Shown one piece after another: positions 26,128 through 34,923 of a stretch of 62,029 nt of DNA; position 1 is the first letter of the stretch; each line of letters begins with the position of its first letter. The notes beneath the pieces are model-generated. The model made no database searches, was not told the DNA's origin, and saw only the letters and a program-made list of their open reading frames with translations. The stretch is from Streptomyces soli. Lineage in GTDB: Bacteria > Actinomycetota > Actinomycetes > Streptomycetales > Streptomycetaceae. The stretch covers positions 1-62,029 of the forward strand of contig NZ_RJVR01000295.1 in the NCBI RefSeq assembly GCF_003999195.1, in the 5' to 3' direction. A program made the translations under genes and the position numbers.

Positions 26128-26871
26128 GTGGTTGTGGTGGCGATCGAGCTGCCCGCTGAGGTCGTGTCGTTACTGCAGTTCATCGGGATCAACTGGCCGA
26201 ATGTGAACGAGGACAGCGTCCGGGAGTTCGCGTCGCACGTGCGGGATTTCGGGTCGAATGTGGACCAGACGCACCAGGATTCGACGGCGACGGTGAAGAA
26301 GCTGGCGGATGTGTATCAGGGCGCTTCGTATGAGGCGTTGCTGGTGAAGTGGGAGCAGGTGTCGTCCAGTCACATGTCGGAGCTGGTGACGGCTTGCCAC
26401 ACGGTGGCGACCGCGCTGGATGTGGCGGCGGATGTGATCGTGGGGATGAAGGCGGCGGCGATCGCGGAACTGGTCGCGCTGGCGGTGTCGTTCGTGGCGG
26501 ACCAGGCGGCGGCTGTGTTGACCTTCGGGCTGGCGGAGGCGGCGGAGGCGCTGATCATTGCGGCGGCGGAGAAGGCCGTGAATTACCTGGAACAGCAGTT
26601 GGAGCAGTACATCATCGGTGAGGTCATCGAGGCGGCCGTCAACCCGTTGGTGGAGGTGGTGGGCCGGGCGGTGAGCGGTATGGCGTTCCAGGCGGCGGAG
26701 TCCGCGCTCGGGGTGTCGGCCGATGCGGGGGCGGGCGGGGTGGGGACGGGGTTCTCGATCCACCCGGAGCAATTGACGTCCCGGGCACAGTTGTTGCACG
26801 ACCACGCGGAGACGGTGGCCTCGCATGCCGAGGAGTTCAAGACCAGGGTGGCCGGGGTGAGCTTCGAGTGA
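26128..26871 (+). CDS. WXG100-like partner protein of the RHS toxin
   Basis: A 247-residue, mainly helical protein. Residues of about 20-100 resemble a WXG100 helical hairpin (FASHVRDFGSNVDQTHQDST..., then YQGASYEALLVKWEQVSSSHMSEL), with a W in the helix rather than a strict WxG. A long hydrophobic helical stretch follows (IAELVALAVSFVADQAAAVLTFGLAEAAEALIIAA), then an amphipathic tail. In actinobacteria such proteins precede RHS or other polymorphic toxins and act as type VII secretion partners. The frame overlaps the RHS gene by 4 nt (GTGA). The start is uncertain among GTG codons at 26128, 26134 and 26137. Confidence 0.72.
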   Translation: MVVVAIELPAEVVSLLQFIGINWPNVNEDSVREFASHVRDFGSNVDQTHQDSTATVKKLADVYQGASYEALLVKWEQVSSSHMSELVTACHTVATALDVAADVIVGMKAAAIAELVALAVSFVADQAAAVLTFGLAEAAEALIIAAAEKAVNYLEQQLEQYIIGEVIEAAVNPLVEVVGRAVSGMAFQAAESALGVSADAGAGGVGTGFSIHPEQLTSRAQLLHDHAETVASHAEEFKTRVAGVSFE

Positions 26872-29800
26872 CGAACAAGATCACCCAGGCGCTGGAGGAC
26901 GGCGCCCGGAAGCTGGGTAAGACCCTGGGCGACGATGCCGGCAAGGCGGTCAAGGACCTTTACCACGGCACCGGGAACCGGCTGAAGAAGGTCGCGGAGA
27001 ACCACGCCGAGAACGACGCCAAGCACGCCTCGGAGATGGAGAAGATCCTCAAGGGCGGCGGCAAGGACGAGATGCCCCGCGATCCGCACGCCACAGCGGG
27101 AGGCGGCGGCCGCGGCGGGAACCATGGCGGCGGGGGCGGCCAGCCCAAGGGCGGCGCCCGCGACCAGCTCGATGATCTGCACCCGAACAGCAACACCCGG
27201 CCGCCGCAGTCCGTAAACTCCGGGGGAAGCGACCCGGTCGACATGGCCAGCGGCCGGATGTTCCTGCCGCAGACCGACCTCGTGCTGCCCGGCGCGCTTC
27301 CGCTGGTGTTCGCCCGCCGGGTGGAGTCCGGGTACCGGGTGGGCCGCTGGTTCGGGCCGTCGTGGTCGTCCACGGCCGACCAGCGGCTGGAGTTGGACGA
27401 GCGGGGCGTGGTGCTGGTCACCGAGGACGGCCTGCTGCTGTCCTACCCGCACCCGGAGCCGGGCGGCGAGCCGGTGCTGCCGGCCAGCGGGCCGCGTAGG
27501 CCGCTGACCCGTAACGCCAAGGGCGACTGGGCGGTCCAGGACCCCGACACCGGCCACACCCGGCACTTCACCGCCGCCGTCCACGACGCGGGTCTGGCAC
27601 TGCTGGACGAGATATCCGACCGCAACGGCAACTGGATCACCTTCGACCACGACGCCGACACCGGCGCCCCCACCGCCATCCGCCACCACGCCGGCCACCA
27701 CCTCACCCTCACCACCGAGGACGGCCGGATCACCGCCCTCCACCTGGGCGGCCAGGAGATCCGGCGGTACGCCTACACCGACGGCAACCTCACCGCCGTC
27801 ACCGATCCCTCCGGCGGCTCGCTGCGCCTGACCTACGACGAGCGGGCCCGGGTCACGTCCTGGACCGACAGCAACGACCGGCGGTACGAGTACGCGTACG
27901 ACGCCCTCGGCCGCTGCGTGTCGGAGGGCGGCGAGGCCGGCCACATCACGCTGCGCTTCACCTACGACGACATCGACGCCGCCACCGGGCACCGGGTCAC
28001 CACCGTCACCAACGCCGCCGGGCACAGCACCCGTTACCTGATCAACGACCGGCTCCAGGTCGTGGCCGAGACCGACCCCCTCGGCAACACCACCCGCACC
28101 CCGCACGACGAGCACGACCGGCTCACCGCCGTCATCGAGCCCCTCGGCCGCACCACCTCGTTCGCGTACGACGACCAGGGCCGCATCACCGCCGTCACCC
28201 GCCCGGACGGCCTGCGCGCCACAGCCACGTACAACGACCTCGGCCTGCCCGCCACCGTCACCGACCCGGACGGCACCACCTGGCACCAGCAGTACGACGC
28301 CCGGGGCAACCGCATCGCGCTGACCGGCCCCGGCGGCGCGGTCACCCGGTACGGCTACGACGACCGGGGCCGTCCGGTCTCCGTCACCGACGCGCTCGGC
28401 CGGACCTCCGGGATCCGCTGTGACGAGGCCGGCCTCCCGATCGCCTTCACTGACGCGCTCGGCGCCGTCACGACGCTGGAGCGCGACGCCTTCGGCGAGG
28501 TCGTCGCCGTGACCGACCCCCTCGGCGCCACGACCCGCGTCGTCCGGGACGGCGAAGGAAGGGTCACCGCACGGATCGACCCGGACGGCGCGCAGCGGTT
28601 CTGGACGTACGACGGCGAGGGCAACTGCCTCACGCACACCGACGCCATGGGCGGCGTGACCACCTTCGAGTACGGGCACTTCGACGTGCTGTGCGCCCGC
28701 ACCACCCCCGACGGCGTACGCCACGAGTTCGAGCACGACGCGCAGCTGCGCCTCACCCGCGTCACCGACCCGTCCGGCCTGACCTGGGACTACGCGTACG
28801 ACCCGCTCGGCCGTCTCACCACCGAGACCGACTTCGACGGCCGCACCCTCACCTACACCCACGACGCCACCGGGCAGCTGACGACCCGTACCGACGTCCA
28901 GGGTCAGGTCATCCGCCTCACGTACGACGTCCTCGGCAACGTGGTGGAGCGGGACGCGGAAGGCCAGGTCACCACCTACGCCTACGACGCGGGGTGCCGC
29001 CTGGTGCGGGCCGCCAACGCCGATGCGGTCCTGGAGTACGCCCGGGACGAGACGGGGCGGCTCCTTTCCGAGACCCACAACGGCCGGACCCTGAGCTTCA
29101 CCCACGACATCCTGGACCGCAGGACCAGCCGCACCACCCCCTCCGGCGCGGTCACCACCTGGGAGTACGACGCCGCCGGGCAGATCGAGCGGATGACCAC
29201 CTCCGGCCGGGCCTTCCGCTTCACCCGGGACGCCGGCGGCCGGGAGACGGCCCGTTCCCTGGGTGGCGGCTGCGAGATCACCCAGAGTTGGGACGCCCTC
29301 GGCCGACTGACCGCCCAGCGGCTGACCGGTCCGGGCGCCCGGCTGCTCCAACAGCGGGAGTACACCTACCGCCCCGACGGCCACCTCACCGGAGTCGATG
29401 ATCCCGCCCACGGGCCCCTGCGCCACACCCTCGACGCCATGGGCCGCGTCACGGCCGTCAACGCCCGTGACTGGCACGAGAGTTACGTCTACGACGCCGC
29501 GGGCAACCAGTCCGAGGCCCAGTGGCCCGACGGCCTCCCCATGACGGAGTCCCGGGGCGAGCGCCGCTACACCGGCACCCGGATATCCACCGCCGGCAAC
29601 GTCCGTTACGAGCACGACGCGCTCGGCCGGATGACCCTGCGGCAGCGCAAACGGCTCTCCAAGGCCCCGGAGACCTGGACGTTCCAGTGGGACGTCGACG
29701 ACCGGCTCACCCGGCTCACCACCCCCGACGGGGAGACCTGGACCTACCTCTACGACCCCCTCGGGCGCCGGATCGCCAAGCGCCGTCTGACCGCCGATGG

Positions 29801-30749
29801 CGGGATCGCCGAGGAGACCACCTTCACCTGGGACGGCGCCACCCTCGCCGAACAGACCACCACCCGCGCCGACGGCGCCCCGGCCGTCTCCATCGCCTGG
29901 GACTACAACGGCCTGCGCCCGATCGCCCAGACCGAGTACAAGGCCGACCAGGACCAGGAGGAGATCGACCGGCGCTTCTTCGCCATCGTCACCGATCTCG
30001 TCGGCGCCCCCACCGAACTCGTCGACGATTCCGGTGAGATCTCCTGGCGCGCCCGCACCACCCTCTGGGGCACCACCACCTGGAACGTCGACTCCACCGC
30101 GTACACCCCGCTGCGCTTCCCCGGCCAGTACTTCGATGCGGAGAGCGGCCTCCACTACAACTTCCACCGCTACTACGACCCCGGAACCGGCCGCTACCTG
30201 AGCCCGGACCCGCTGGGCCTCAGCCCGGCGCCCAACCCGGTCACGTACGTCGACAACCCGCACCGCATGACCGACCCGCTCGGCCTGGCCCCGTACGTGA
30301 ACCTCTACCACGGCACGAACAAGGCCGGCGCCGACGCGATCATCAAGAACGGCATCGATCCGACCTACAGCAAGCGGAACATGGACTTCGGCACCGGCGG
30401 GTTCTACACCACCAACAACCGAACCCAGGCGGAGAAGTGGGCGAAGCGCATCGCAGGAAAGGACGGCGAGCCCGCCGTCCTGCACTACCGCGTCGACCAG
30501 GCGGAACTGGACAAGCTGAACAACAAGAAGTTCGATGCGAACAGTGGCGAGGCCCTGGACGACTGGCTGTACAAGAGCCGTAAGGGCGAGAACAAGAACC
30601 ACGGCTACGACACCGTCGAGGGCCCCATGCTGCTGAACCTCAAGGACTTCATGAACTGGAAGCCCTCGGTGCTCGGCGGCCACCAGATCGCCATCTACAC
30701 TCCCAAGGCGGCAAGCGTCTTCAACAGCGGACTCCAGGGGGTCATCTGA
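26868..30749 (+). CDS. RHS-repeat polymorphic toxin with ART-like (DUF3990) C-terminus
   Basis: A 1293-residue protein. Residues 1-100 form a helical, then glycine-rich leader. From about 120 a DUF6531-like entry follows (DPVDMASGRMFLPQTDLVLPG). From about 240 to 1080 there is a long run of RHS/YD repeats (for example YDALGRC, YDDRGRPVSVTDALGR). The RHS core (about 1085-1143) contains GLHYNFHRYYDPGTGRYLSPDPLGL and ends DPLGLAPY, the usual processing border. The last 150 residues are the variable toxin: NLYHGTNKAGADAIIKNGID and MDFGTGGFYTTNNRTQAEKWAKR, the pattern of DUF3990, related to ADP-ribosyltransferases. The RHS shell encloses the toxin before release; the target is another cell in competition. 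A small gene follows directly as probable immunity. Confidence 0.88.
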   Translation: MTNKITQALEDGARKLGKTLGDDAGKAVKDLYHGTGNRLKKVAENHAENDAKHASEMEKILKGGGKDEMPRDPHATAGGGGRGGNHGGGGGQPKGGARDQLDDLHPNSNTRPPQSVNSGGSDPVDMASGRMFLPQTDLVLPGALPLVFARRVESGYRVGRWFGPSWSSTADQRLELDERGVVLVTEDGLLLSYPHPEPGGEPVLPASGPRRPLTRNAKGDWAVQDPDTGHTRHFTAAVHDAGLALLDEISDRNGNWITFDHDADTGAPTAIRHHAGHHLTLTTEDGRITALHLGGQEIRRYAYTDGNLTAVTDPSGGSLRLTYDERARVTSWTDSNDRRYEYAYDALGRCVSEGGEAGHITLRFTYDDIDAATGHRVTTVTNAAGHSTRYLINDRLQVVAETDPLGNTTRTPHDEHDRLTAVIEPLGRTTSFAYDDQGRITAVTRPDGLRATATYNDLGLPATVTDPDGTTWHQQYDARGNRIALTGPGGAVTRYGYDDRGRPVSVTDALGRTSGIRCDEAGLPIAFTDALGAVTTLERDAFGEVVAVTDPLGATTRVVRDGEGRVTARIDPDGAQRFWTYDGEGNCLTHTDAMGGVTTFEYGHFDVLCARTTPDGVRHEFEHDAQLRLTRVTDPSGLTWDYAYDPLGRLTTETDFDGRTLTYTHDATGQLTTRTDVQGQVIRLTYDVLGNVVERDAEGQVTTYAYDAGCRLVRAANADAVLEYARDETGRLLSETHNGRTLSFTHDILDRRTSRTTPSGAVTTWEYDAAGQIERMTTSGRAFRFTRDAGGRETARSLGGGCEITQSWDALGRLTAQRLTGPGARLLQQREYTYRPDGHLTGVDDPAHGPLRHTLDAMGRVTAVNARDWHESYVYDAAGNQSEAQWPDGLPMTESRGERRYTGTRISTAGNVRYEHDALGRMTLRQRKRLSKAPETWTFQWDVDDRLTRLTTPDGETWTYLYDPLGRRIAKRRLTADGGIAEETTFTWDGATLAEQTTTRADGAPAVSIAWDYNGLRPIAQTEYKADQDQEEIDRRFFAIVTDLVGAPTELVDDSGEISWRARTTLWGTTTWNVDSTAYTPLRFPGQYFDAESGLHYNFHRYYDPGTGRYLSPDPLGLSPAPNPVTYVDNPHRMTDPLGLAPYVNLYHGTNKAGADAIIKNGIDPTYSKRNMDFGTGGFYTTNNRTQAEKWAKRIAGKDGEPAVLHYRVDQAELDKLNNKKFDANSGEALDDWLYKSRKGENKNHGYDTVEGPMLLNLKDFMNWKPSVLGGHQIAIYTPKAASVFNSGLQGVI

Positions 30750-30750
30750 C

Positions 30751-31059
30751 GTGCCCGGACCCAGATACCTCATGCACCCCGTGCCGGCGGAGGTCGAGAA
30801 GTACCTCGACGACATCGCCGACGACATGGTGAGCCGGTTCGGCATCCCGCTCCGCGAAGCCGTGGCCCGGATCAACCAGCACTGGGAGGGGGAGTCCTTC
30901 GACGAGGAGGACGACCTGATCTTCCACGAGCTGCCCGACTTCTGGGCGGACCTCATCTACTACGGGACCGGGGTCCCGTACGGGGAGCCCGACGCCGACC
31001 GGTCGCAGTGGAAACCCCTTCCGGCCCCTCCGGCCGATTCGCCCGCCTGGACGCTCTGA
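30751..31059 (+). CDS. Probable immunity protein to the RHS toxin
   Basis: A 102-residue, acidic protein beginning one base after the toxin stop. It reads EVEKYLDDIADDMVSRFGIP, then LREAVARINQHWEGESFDEE, then LPDFWADLIYYGTGVPYG. Its position, small size and acidic character fit a polymorphic-toxin immunity protein, and the pattern of FGIPxxEAVARIN...W with ExxDFWA...IYYG is one I associate with genes following ART-like toxins, though I cannot name a family. It should bind the C-terminal toxin domain in the cytoplasm of the producer. The start is the GTG at 30751; no separate ribosome binding site is needed if coupled. Confidence 0.65.
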   Translation: MPGPRYLMHPVPAEVEKYLDDIADDMVSRFGIPLREAVARINQHWEGESFDEEDDLIFHELPDFWADLIYYGTGVPYGEPDADRSQWKPLPAPPADSPAWTL

Positions 31060-31073
31060 AGGAGTTCCCCCTC

Positions 31074-31109
31074 GTGACCGTGTGTTTCGATCCGCCCCGC
31101 AGACAGTGA
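31074..31109 (+). CDS. 11-codon micro-ORF after the immunity gene
   Basis: GTG at 31074 is preceded by GAAGGAG at a good distance and opens an 11-codon frame (VTVCFDPPRRQ, with GTG read as Met) ending at 31109, one base before a terminator hairpin. It may be the remnant of a third operon gene whose body was deleted, or a chance frame. Confidence 0.25.
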   Translation: MTVCFDPPRRQ

Positions 31110-31139
31110 ACAGGCCCGGCGCTGGTGCGCCGGGCCTGT
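31110..31139. terminator. Rho-independent-type terminator of the toxin operon
   Basis: ACAGGCCCGGCGC (31110-31122), loop TGGT, and its exact complement (31127-31139) form a 13-bp stem followed by CTGCTT. It stands between the toxin operon and the convergent chitinase gene, so it may serve both. Confidence 0.8.
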
Positions 31140-31204
31140 CTGCTTCGGGTCGGCAGAGGGGCTAGCTGTGGGAGACGGTCAGGGAGTAGAAGGCGAGGGG
31201 CGGG

Positions 31205-32713
31205 TCAGCCGGCGTACTGGGTGATGATCTTGGTGAAGTCGTAGGGGTTCTGGGCGACGCTGCTGCAAGCGCCGTCGGCCCAGTTGTGGACCGTGTTGGG
31301 GTCGCAGGCGCGGTCGCGGTTGATGTCCCAGTAGGAGAACTGGGCGACGTGCTTGCTCTTTGCGAAGGCGAGCAGGTCGCTGAAGGTGCTCTGGGTGAAC
31401 AGCTCGCTGGGCTGGTCGGTGTGGCCGTTCATCAGCTGGATGGAGGTGTGCGCCCAAGCGGTGGCGGCGTCCCAGCCGTAGAGCGACTGCAGTTGCGTGT
31501 TGACAGCGTTGGCGACGGTCTCGGCGGCCTGGGTCATGGTGCCGCTGGTGAGCCCGAAGTCGAAGTCCATGATGTTGACGACATCGATCCGGGCACCCGC
31601 GCTGATGGCCTGCCGTATCTCGTCCTTGCCGGTGTCGGGCAGGCCTACGGTGGTCATCGGGATGGTGAGGGTGACCTTCAGGCCGGGGTTGTTCTGCTCG
31701 AGGGTCTTGATGGCGCCCCAGCGAACCGCCATGTTGGCGTCGAGGTCGTCGCCCTCCCAGTCGAGGTCGATCCGGGTGAGCTTGTACTTGTCGATCACCT
31801 TTTGGTAGGCGGCGGCCAGCGCCGAGGAGCTGCCGCAGGTGGCGCCCAGTTCGGTGCCGTTGTAGCCGCCGAAGGAGACGCTGACGTCGCCGCCGGCCGC
31901 GCGGAGGGCTGTGACGTCGGCCTGGACGGTGGTGTCGGAGGCGACGGTGTGCGTGCTTGAGCCGTCCCAGGCGGGGGTGCAGTTGCCGGAGTCGAGCACG
32001 AAGGCGAACAGGAGTTCGTTCTCTCCGGAGTTGCTGACGATGTCGGAGATCGACTGTGGGGTGTTGTCCAGCGGCATGAAGTACGCGGGGTGCCGGAAGC
32101 CGGTGTCGGCCGGCACGGTGACGGTCGGAGTCGGAGTGGGCGTGGGTGTCGGGGTGGGGGTGGGTGTCGGGGTGGGGGTCGTCGTCGGGGTGGCCGTGGG
32201 GGTGGGAGAACCCGAGGGGCCGGTGAGCGACAGGTCGTCGGCTCCGAAGGTGCCCTGGGCGTACCAGCCGTGCACCCACACCGTGACGGACTTTGTCGAG
32301 GCGCCGGTGGTGAAGGTGGTGGACAGGCCGGTCCATCCGGTCGAGGAGGTCCAGGTGCTGGTGTCCGTGGTCCCGGTGCCGGAATCGCCCAGGTAGACGT
32401 ACGAGCCCTGGACCTTGCCGGTGAGGGTGTAGGTCGAGTTGGGCTGGACGCTCACGGTCTGGGCGCACTGGGCGTAGTCGCTGCCGGTGGTGGTGCCCGC
32501 GAGGGCGTACGAGCCGGTGGAGACCGGGCTGGTCACCACCTTGTCGCCCGACGAGCAGTTCCAGCCGGTCAGGTTGCCGGTCTCGAAGCCGGGATTCTGT
32601 AGCAGCTGTACGGAGTCGGCCGAGGCGGCGGTCGCGGTGGCTGCCAGACCTGCGGCGGCTATGACGGCTGCTGCGGAGAGTATGGCGAGGAGCGGTCTTG
32701 CGGTGGTGGGCAT
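31205..32713 (-). CDS. Secreted GH18 chitinase with N-terminal CBM
   Basis: A 502-residue secreted enzyme. A signal peptide (ends ATATAASADS) leads into a carbohydrate-binding module of about 130 residues (NPGFETGNLTGWNCSSGD ... VHGWYAQGTFGADDLSLTG), then a Thr-Pro linker with TPTPTP repeats, then a GH18 barrel. The active-site motif DLDWE lies near residues 315-319 and includes the catalytic Glu. Later elements NIMDFDF and QFSYWDINRD are typical of actinobacterial exochitinases of the ChiC/Chi18aC type. It cleaves beta-1,4-N-acetylglucosamine bonds in chitin. Start ATG at 32713 follows AGGAGA. It is 32 bp downstream of another CBM protein gene on the same strand, so both form one operon. Confidence 0.9.
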   Translation of the reverse strand: MPTTARPLLAILSAAAVIAAAGLAATATAASADSVQLLQNPGFETGNLTGWNCSSGDKVVTSPVSTGSYALAGTTTGSDYAQCAQTVSVQPNSTYTLTGKVQGSYVYLGDSGTGTTDTSTWTSSTGWTGLSTTFTTGASTKSVTVWVHGWYAQGTFGADDLSLTGPSGSPTPTATPTTTPTPTPTPTPTPTPTPTPTVTVPADTGFRHPAYFMPLDNTPQSISDIVSNSGENELLFAFVLDSGNCTPAWDGSSTHTVASDTTVQADVTALRAAGGDVSVSFGGYNGTELGATCGSSSALAAAYQKVIDKYKLTRIDLDWEGDDLDANMAVRWGAIKTLEQNNPGLKVTLTIPMTTVGLPDTGKDEIRQAISAGARIDVVNIMDFDFGLTSGTMTQAAETVANAVNTQLQSLYGWDAATAWAHTSIQLMNGHTDQPSELFTQSTFSDLLAFAKSKHVAQFSYWDINRDRACDPNTVHNWADGACSSVAQNPYDFTKIITQYAG

Positions 32714-32745
32714 GGCTGTCTCCTGACGGTGGGGCGTCACAGAAG

Positions 32746-34797
32746 TCACGGGAGTGGCGTCGGGCTGTTGAGGTAGGACTGCGTGCGGGTGGCCCAGTAG
32801 CCGAAGTCGCCCGGCCCGGTCTGGTACGTGCCGACCATCTCGGGCACGCCGTAGGTGCCGGTCCCGGTGCCGGCACCGAAGAGGATCGCCACGACACCGG
32901 CCGCCGCGGCGTCCGGGATGTGCGAGCCCCAGGTGACGGTGGAGCTGTTCACGGAGATCTTCGGGTCGGCCCCCGGATTGCTGCCGTAGAAGGACAGGTT
33001 GTTGCCGCTCGAGGTGAAGGAGTCGCCGTAGAAGAACGTGGACGCGGAATCCTCGCTCCGCTCGGACGTGTTGTCGAGGTCCGGGAACACCCCTGAGGAG
33101 TTCCAGTACGTCGGGCTGGGTGTGCGGGTGGAGTTGAGGTGCCCGACGGGGATCTGCCACAGGACCGCGGGCAGGGCGAGGGACTGCCGGATCGTCTGGA
33201 CGTAGAGCAGGTAGTTGCTCCAGTGCGACGCGTTGAGGTAGCGGATGTCACTCGCGGGGTTCGGGTCGCGCAGGATGCCGAAGTCCTGGCCCCACTGGTC
33301 GAACGCCGTGAAGTCGGCGTGGTAGCCGATGTCGGCCGTCTTCACGAAGTTGGCGACCTGCGTGGCCACGCTGGTGACCGACTGGCGTCCGGCGCTCCAG
33401 CCCATGGTGTCGGTGTCCTTGAGTGCGTCGCGCACGGCCCAGGTGTTGACCTGCCAGCCGATGAAGGCCGCCGGGTCGTACTTCTTGATCGTGTAGTTGA
33501 TCGCCTCGGTCAGTCCCCGGAGGTTGTTGCCGAAGGCCGGGTCGCTGCCGCTGGTCAGTACGCCGGAGGAGTACGCGGCGCTGGTGGCGGCCGGCATCCT
33601 GCTCGCGTCGTTGCCGTAGTTCGCCGCGTAGTTCTGCTGCAGGTAGCCGAGCATGTCTGGTTCGATCACCCAGCCGACCGGCTTTCCGGGCGCCGCGGTG
33701 TTGGCGGCTGCGGCGGCGTTCTTCAGGGACTGGAAGTAGGTGGTCAGCCATCCGGCGCTCTGCATGTTGGTGAAGTCGACGCTTGAGCCGTCGACGTTGC
33801 CGTTCATGCCGTAGTCGACGAGTACGGGTGTCATCCCGATCTGCTGGGCGTGGCTGACCAGTGTGGTGGTCGTGGCCGCCCAGTTGGAGAAGTCGCCGCC
33901 GATCAGGTACTGGTACCCGTAGTTCGGGACCGGGCCGTGCGACTTGAGGGTGCTGAAGAAGCTGTCGACCGTGGTGCCCGGCGTGTAGACGGTCCCGATC
34001 GACAGGTACGAGGGGTGCCACGCGGACGTGGAGCCGCCGCCGGTGCCCGCGGACTGGGTGGTGGCGGTGACGGACGCCGACTTGGCGGATTCACCGCCGC
34101 TGTTGGTGGCGGTGACCGAGTACGCGTAGGACGTGCTCGCCGCGAGGCCGGTGACCGTGGCGGTGGTCGCCGTCACCGACGCCACCTTGGCCGAGCCCTG
34201 GTAGACGTTGTAGCCGGTCGCTCCAGTCGACGCGTTCCACGACAGCGACGCGGAACTGCTGGTCGTCCCGGAGACCGCCAGGCCGGTCGGGGCGGCCGGT
34301 ATCGTCACCGTGCCGGAGGGGCCGGTCAGCGATATGTCGTCGGCGCGGTAGGTGCCCTGGGCGTACCAGCCGTGCAGGTAGATCTTGACCGAGGTGGTGG
34401 TCGCCCCGGTGGTGAAGGTCGTGGACAGCTGCTGCCAACTGGTCGCGGACGGCGTCCAGGTGGAGTTGTAGCCGTCGGCACCCAGGTAGACGTAGGTGCC
34501 CTCGACGTACGCCGACAAGGTGTAGGCCGAGCCGGGTTGTACCGAGATGGTCTGCGTGCACTGGGCGGTGTCGGAAGCGGTCGTGGTTCCGGCCAGGGAG
34601 TGGGTTCCCCCGTGCACGGGTGTGGTGACCACGCTCGCGGTGGCCGTACCGCACGACCAGCCGGACAGATCCCCTGTTTCAAAACCTGAGTTGACGGCCA
34701 GATTCGAGCCGTCGGCAACGGCAGCGGTGGCCAGTGAAACGGAACCGAACACCATGAGGACGGCCGCGATGAACGCGACCCATGATCTGCGGGCCAT
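32746..34797 (-). CDS. Secreted CBM-FnIII protein with uncharacterised catalytic-like domain
   Basis: A 683-residue secreted protein: signal peptide to about residue 28, a CBM (about 30-150; NSGFETGDLSGWSCG ... LHGWYAQGTYRADDISLTG) clearly paralogous to the one in the adjacent chitinase, a fibronectin type III domain (about 155-245; PTGLAVSGTTSSSASLSWNA), and a C-terminal domain of 430 residues that I cannot assign. This domain contains strands such as MTPVLVDYGMNG, VGWVIEPDMLGYL, FIGWQVNTWAVRD and DFTAFDQWGQDFG, suggesting a TIM-barrel hydrolase fold. The start ATG at 34797 is preceded by GAGGAGG. A DasR-type site lies upstream and the GH18 chitinase follows, so a role in chitin breakdown is likely; the reaction is unknown. 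Confidence 0.78.
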   Translation of the reverse strand: MARRSWVAFIAAVLMVFGSVSLATAAVADGSNLAVNSGFETGDLSGWSCGTATASVVTTPVHGGTHSLAGTTTASDTAQCTQTISVQPGSAYTLSAYVEGTYVYLGADGYNSTWTPSATSWQQLSTTFTTGATTTSVKIYLHGWYAQGTYRADDISLTGPSGTVTIPAAPTGLAVSGTTSSSASLSWNASTGATGYNVYQGSAKVASVTATTATVTGLAASTSYAYSVTATNSGGESAKSASVTATTQSAGTGGGSTSAWHPSYLSIGTVYTPGTTVDSFFSTLKSHGPVPNYGYQYLIGGDFSNWAATTTTLVSHAQQIGMTPVLVDYGMNGNVDGSSVDFTNMQSAGWLTTYFQSLKNAAAAANTAAPGKPVGWVIEPDMLGYLQQNYAANYGNDASRMPAATSAAYSSGVLTSGSDPAFGNNLRGLTEAINYTIKKYDPAAFIGWQVNTWAVRDALKDTDTMGWSAGRQSVTSVATQVANFVKTADIGYHADFTAFDQWGQDFGILRDPNPASDIRYLNASHWSNYLLYVQTIRQSLALPAVLWQIPVGHLNSTRTPSPTYWNSSGVFPDLDNTSERSEDSASTFFYGDSFTSSGNNLSFYGSNPGADPKISVNSSTVTWGSHIPDAAAAGVVAILFGAGTGTGTYGVPEMVGTYQTGPGDFGYWATRTQSYLNSPTPLP

Positions 34798-34859
34798 GGA
34801 CTCCTCCTCGTCTCGCACGGGCAGGAAACGGGAGGGGGCGCCGCACCTCCAGCAAGGAG

Positions 34860-34875
34860 AATGGTCTAGACTTTT
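34860..34875. promoter_or_regulatory. DasR-type (dre) site of the CBM-FnIII/GH18 operon
   Basis: AATGGTCTAGACTTTT matches the core of the streptomycete DasR operator (consensus A[C/G]TGGTCTAGACCA[C/G]T) in TGGTCTAGAC. It begins 63 bp before the first gene of the chitin operon. DasR is the GntR-family N-acetylglucosamine sensor; control of this operon by chitin breakdown products is therefore likely. Confidence 0.7.
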
Positions 34876-34923
34876 GCTCTTCGTCAACCCCGTCTGCCAA
34901 CTGGGGACTTCGCCGACGAACTC

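Noticed and set aside
26583..30956. A 1457-codon open frame on the minus strand across the RHS toxin gene
   Set aside because: It mirrors the codon periodicity of the RHS gene; in such GC-rich DNA the antisense frame stays open. Its translation is low in complexity (Gly/Val/Glu-rich) with no domain pattern.
32110..32210. A GT-rich tandem repeat or CRISPR-like array
   Set aside because: It encodes the Thr-Pro linker of the GH18 chitinase in frame, with short units and no spacers.
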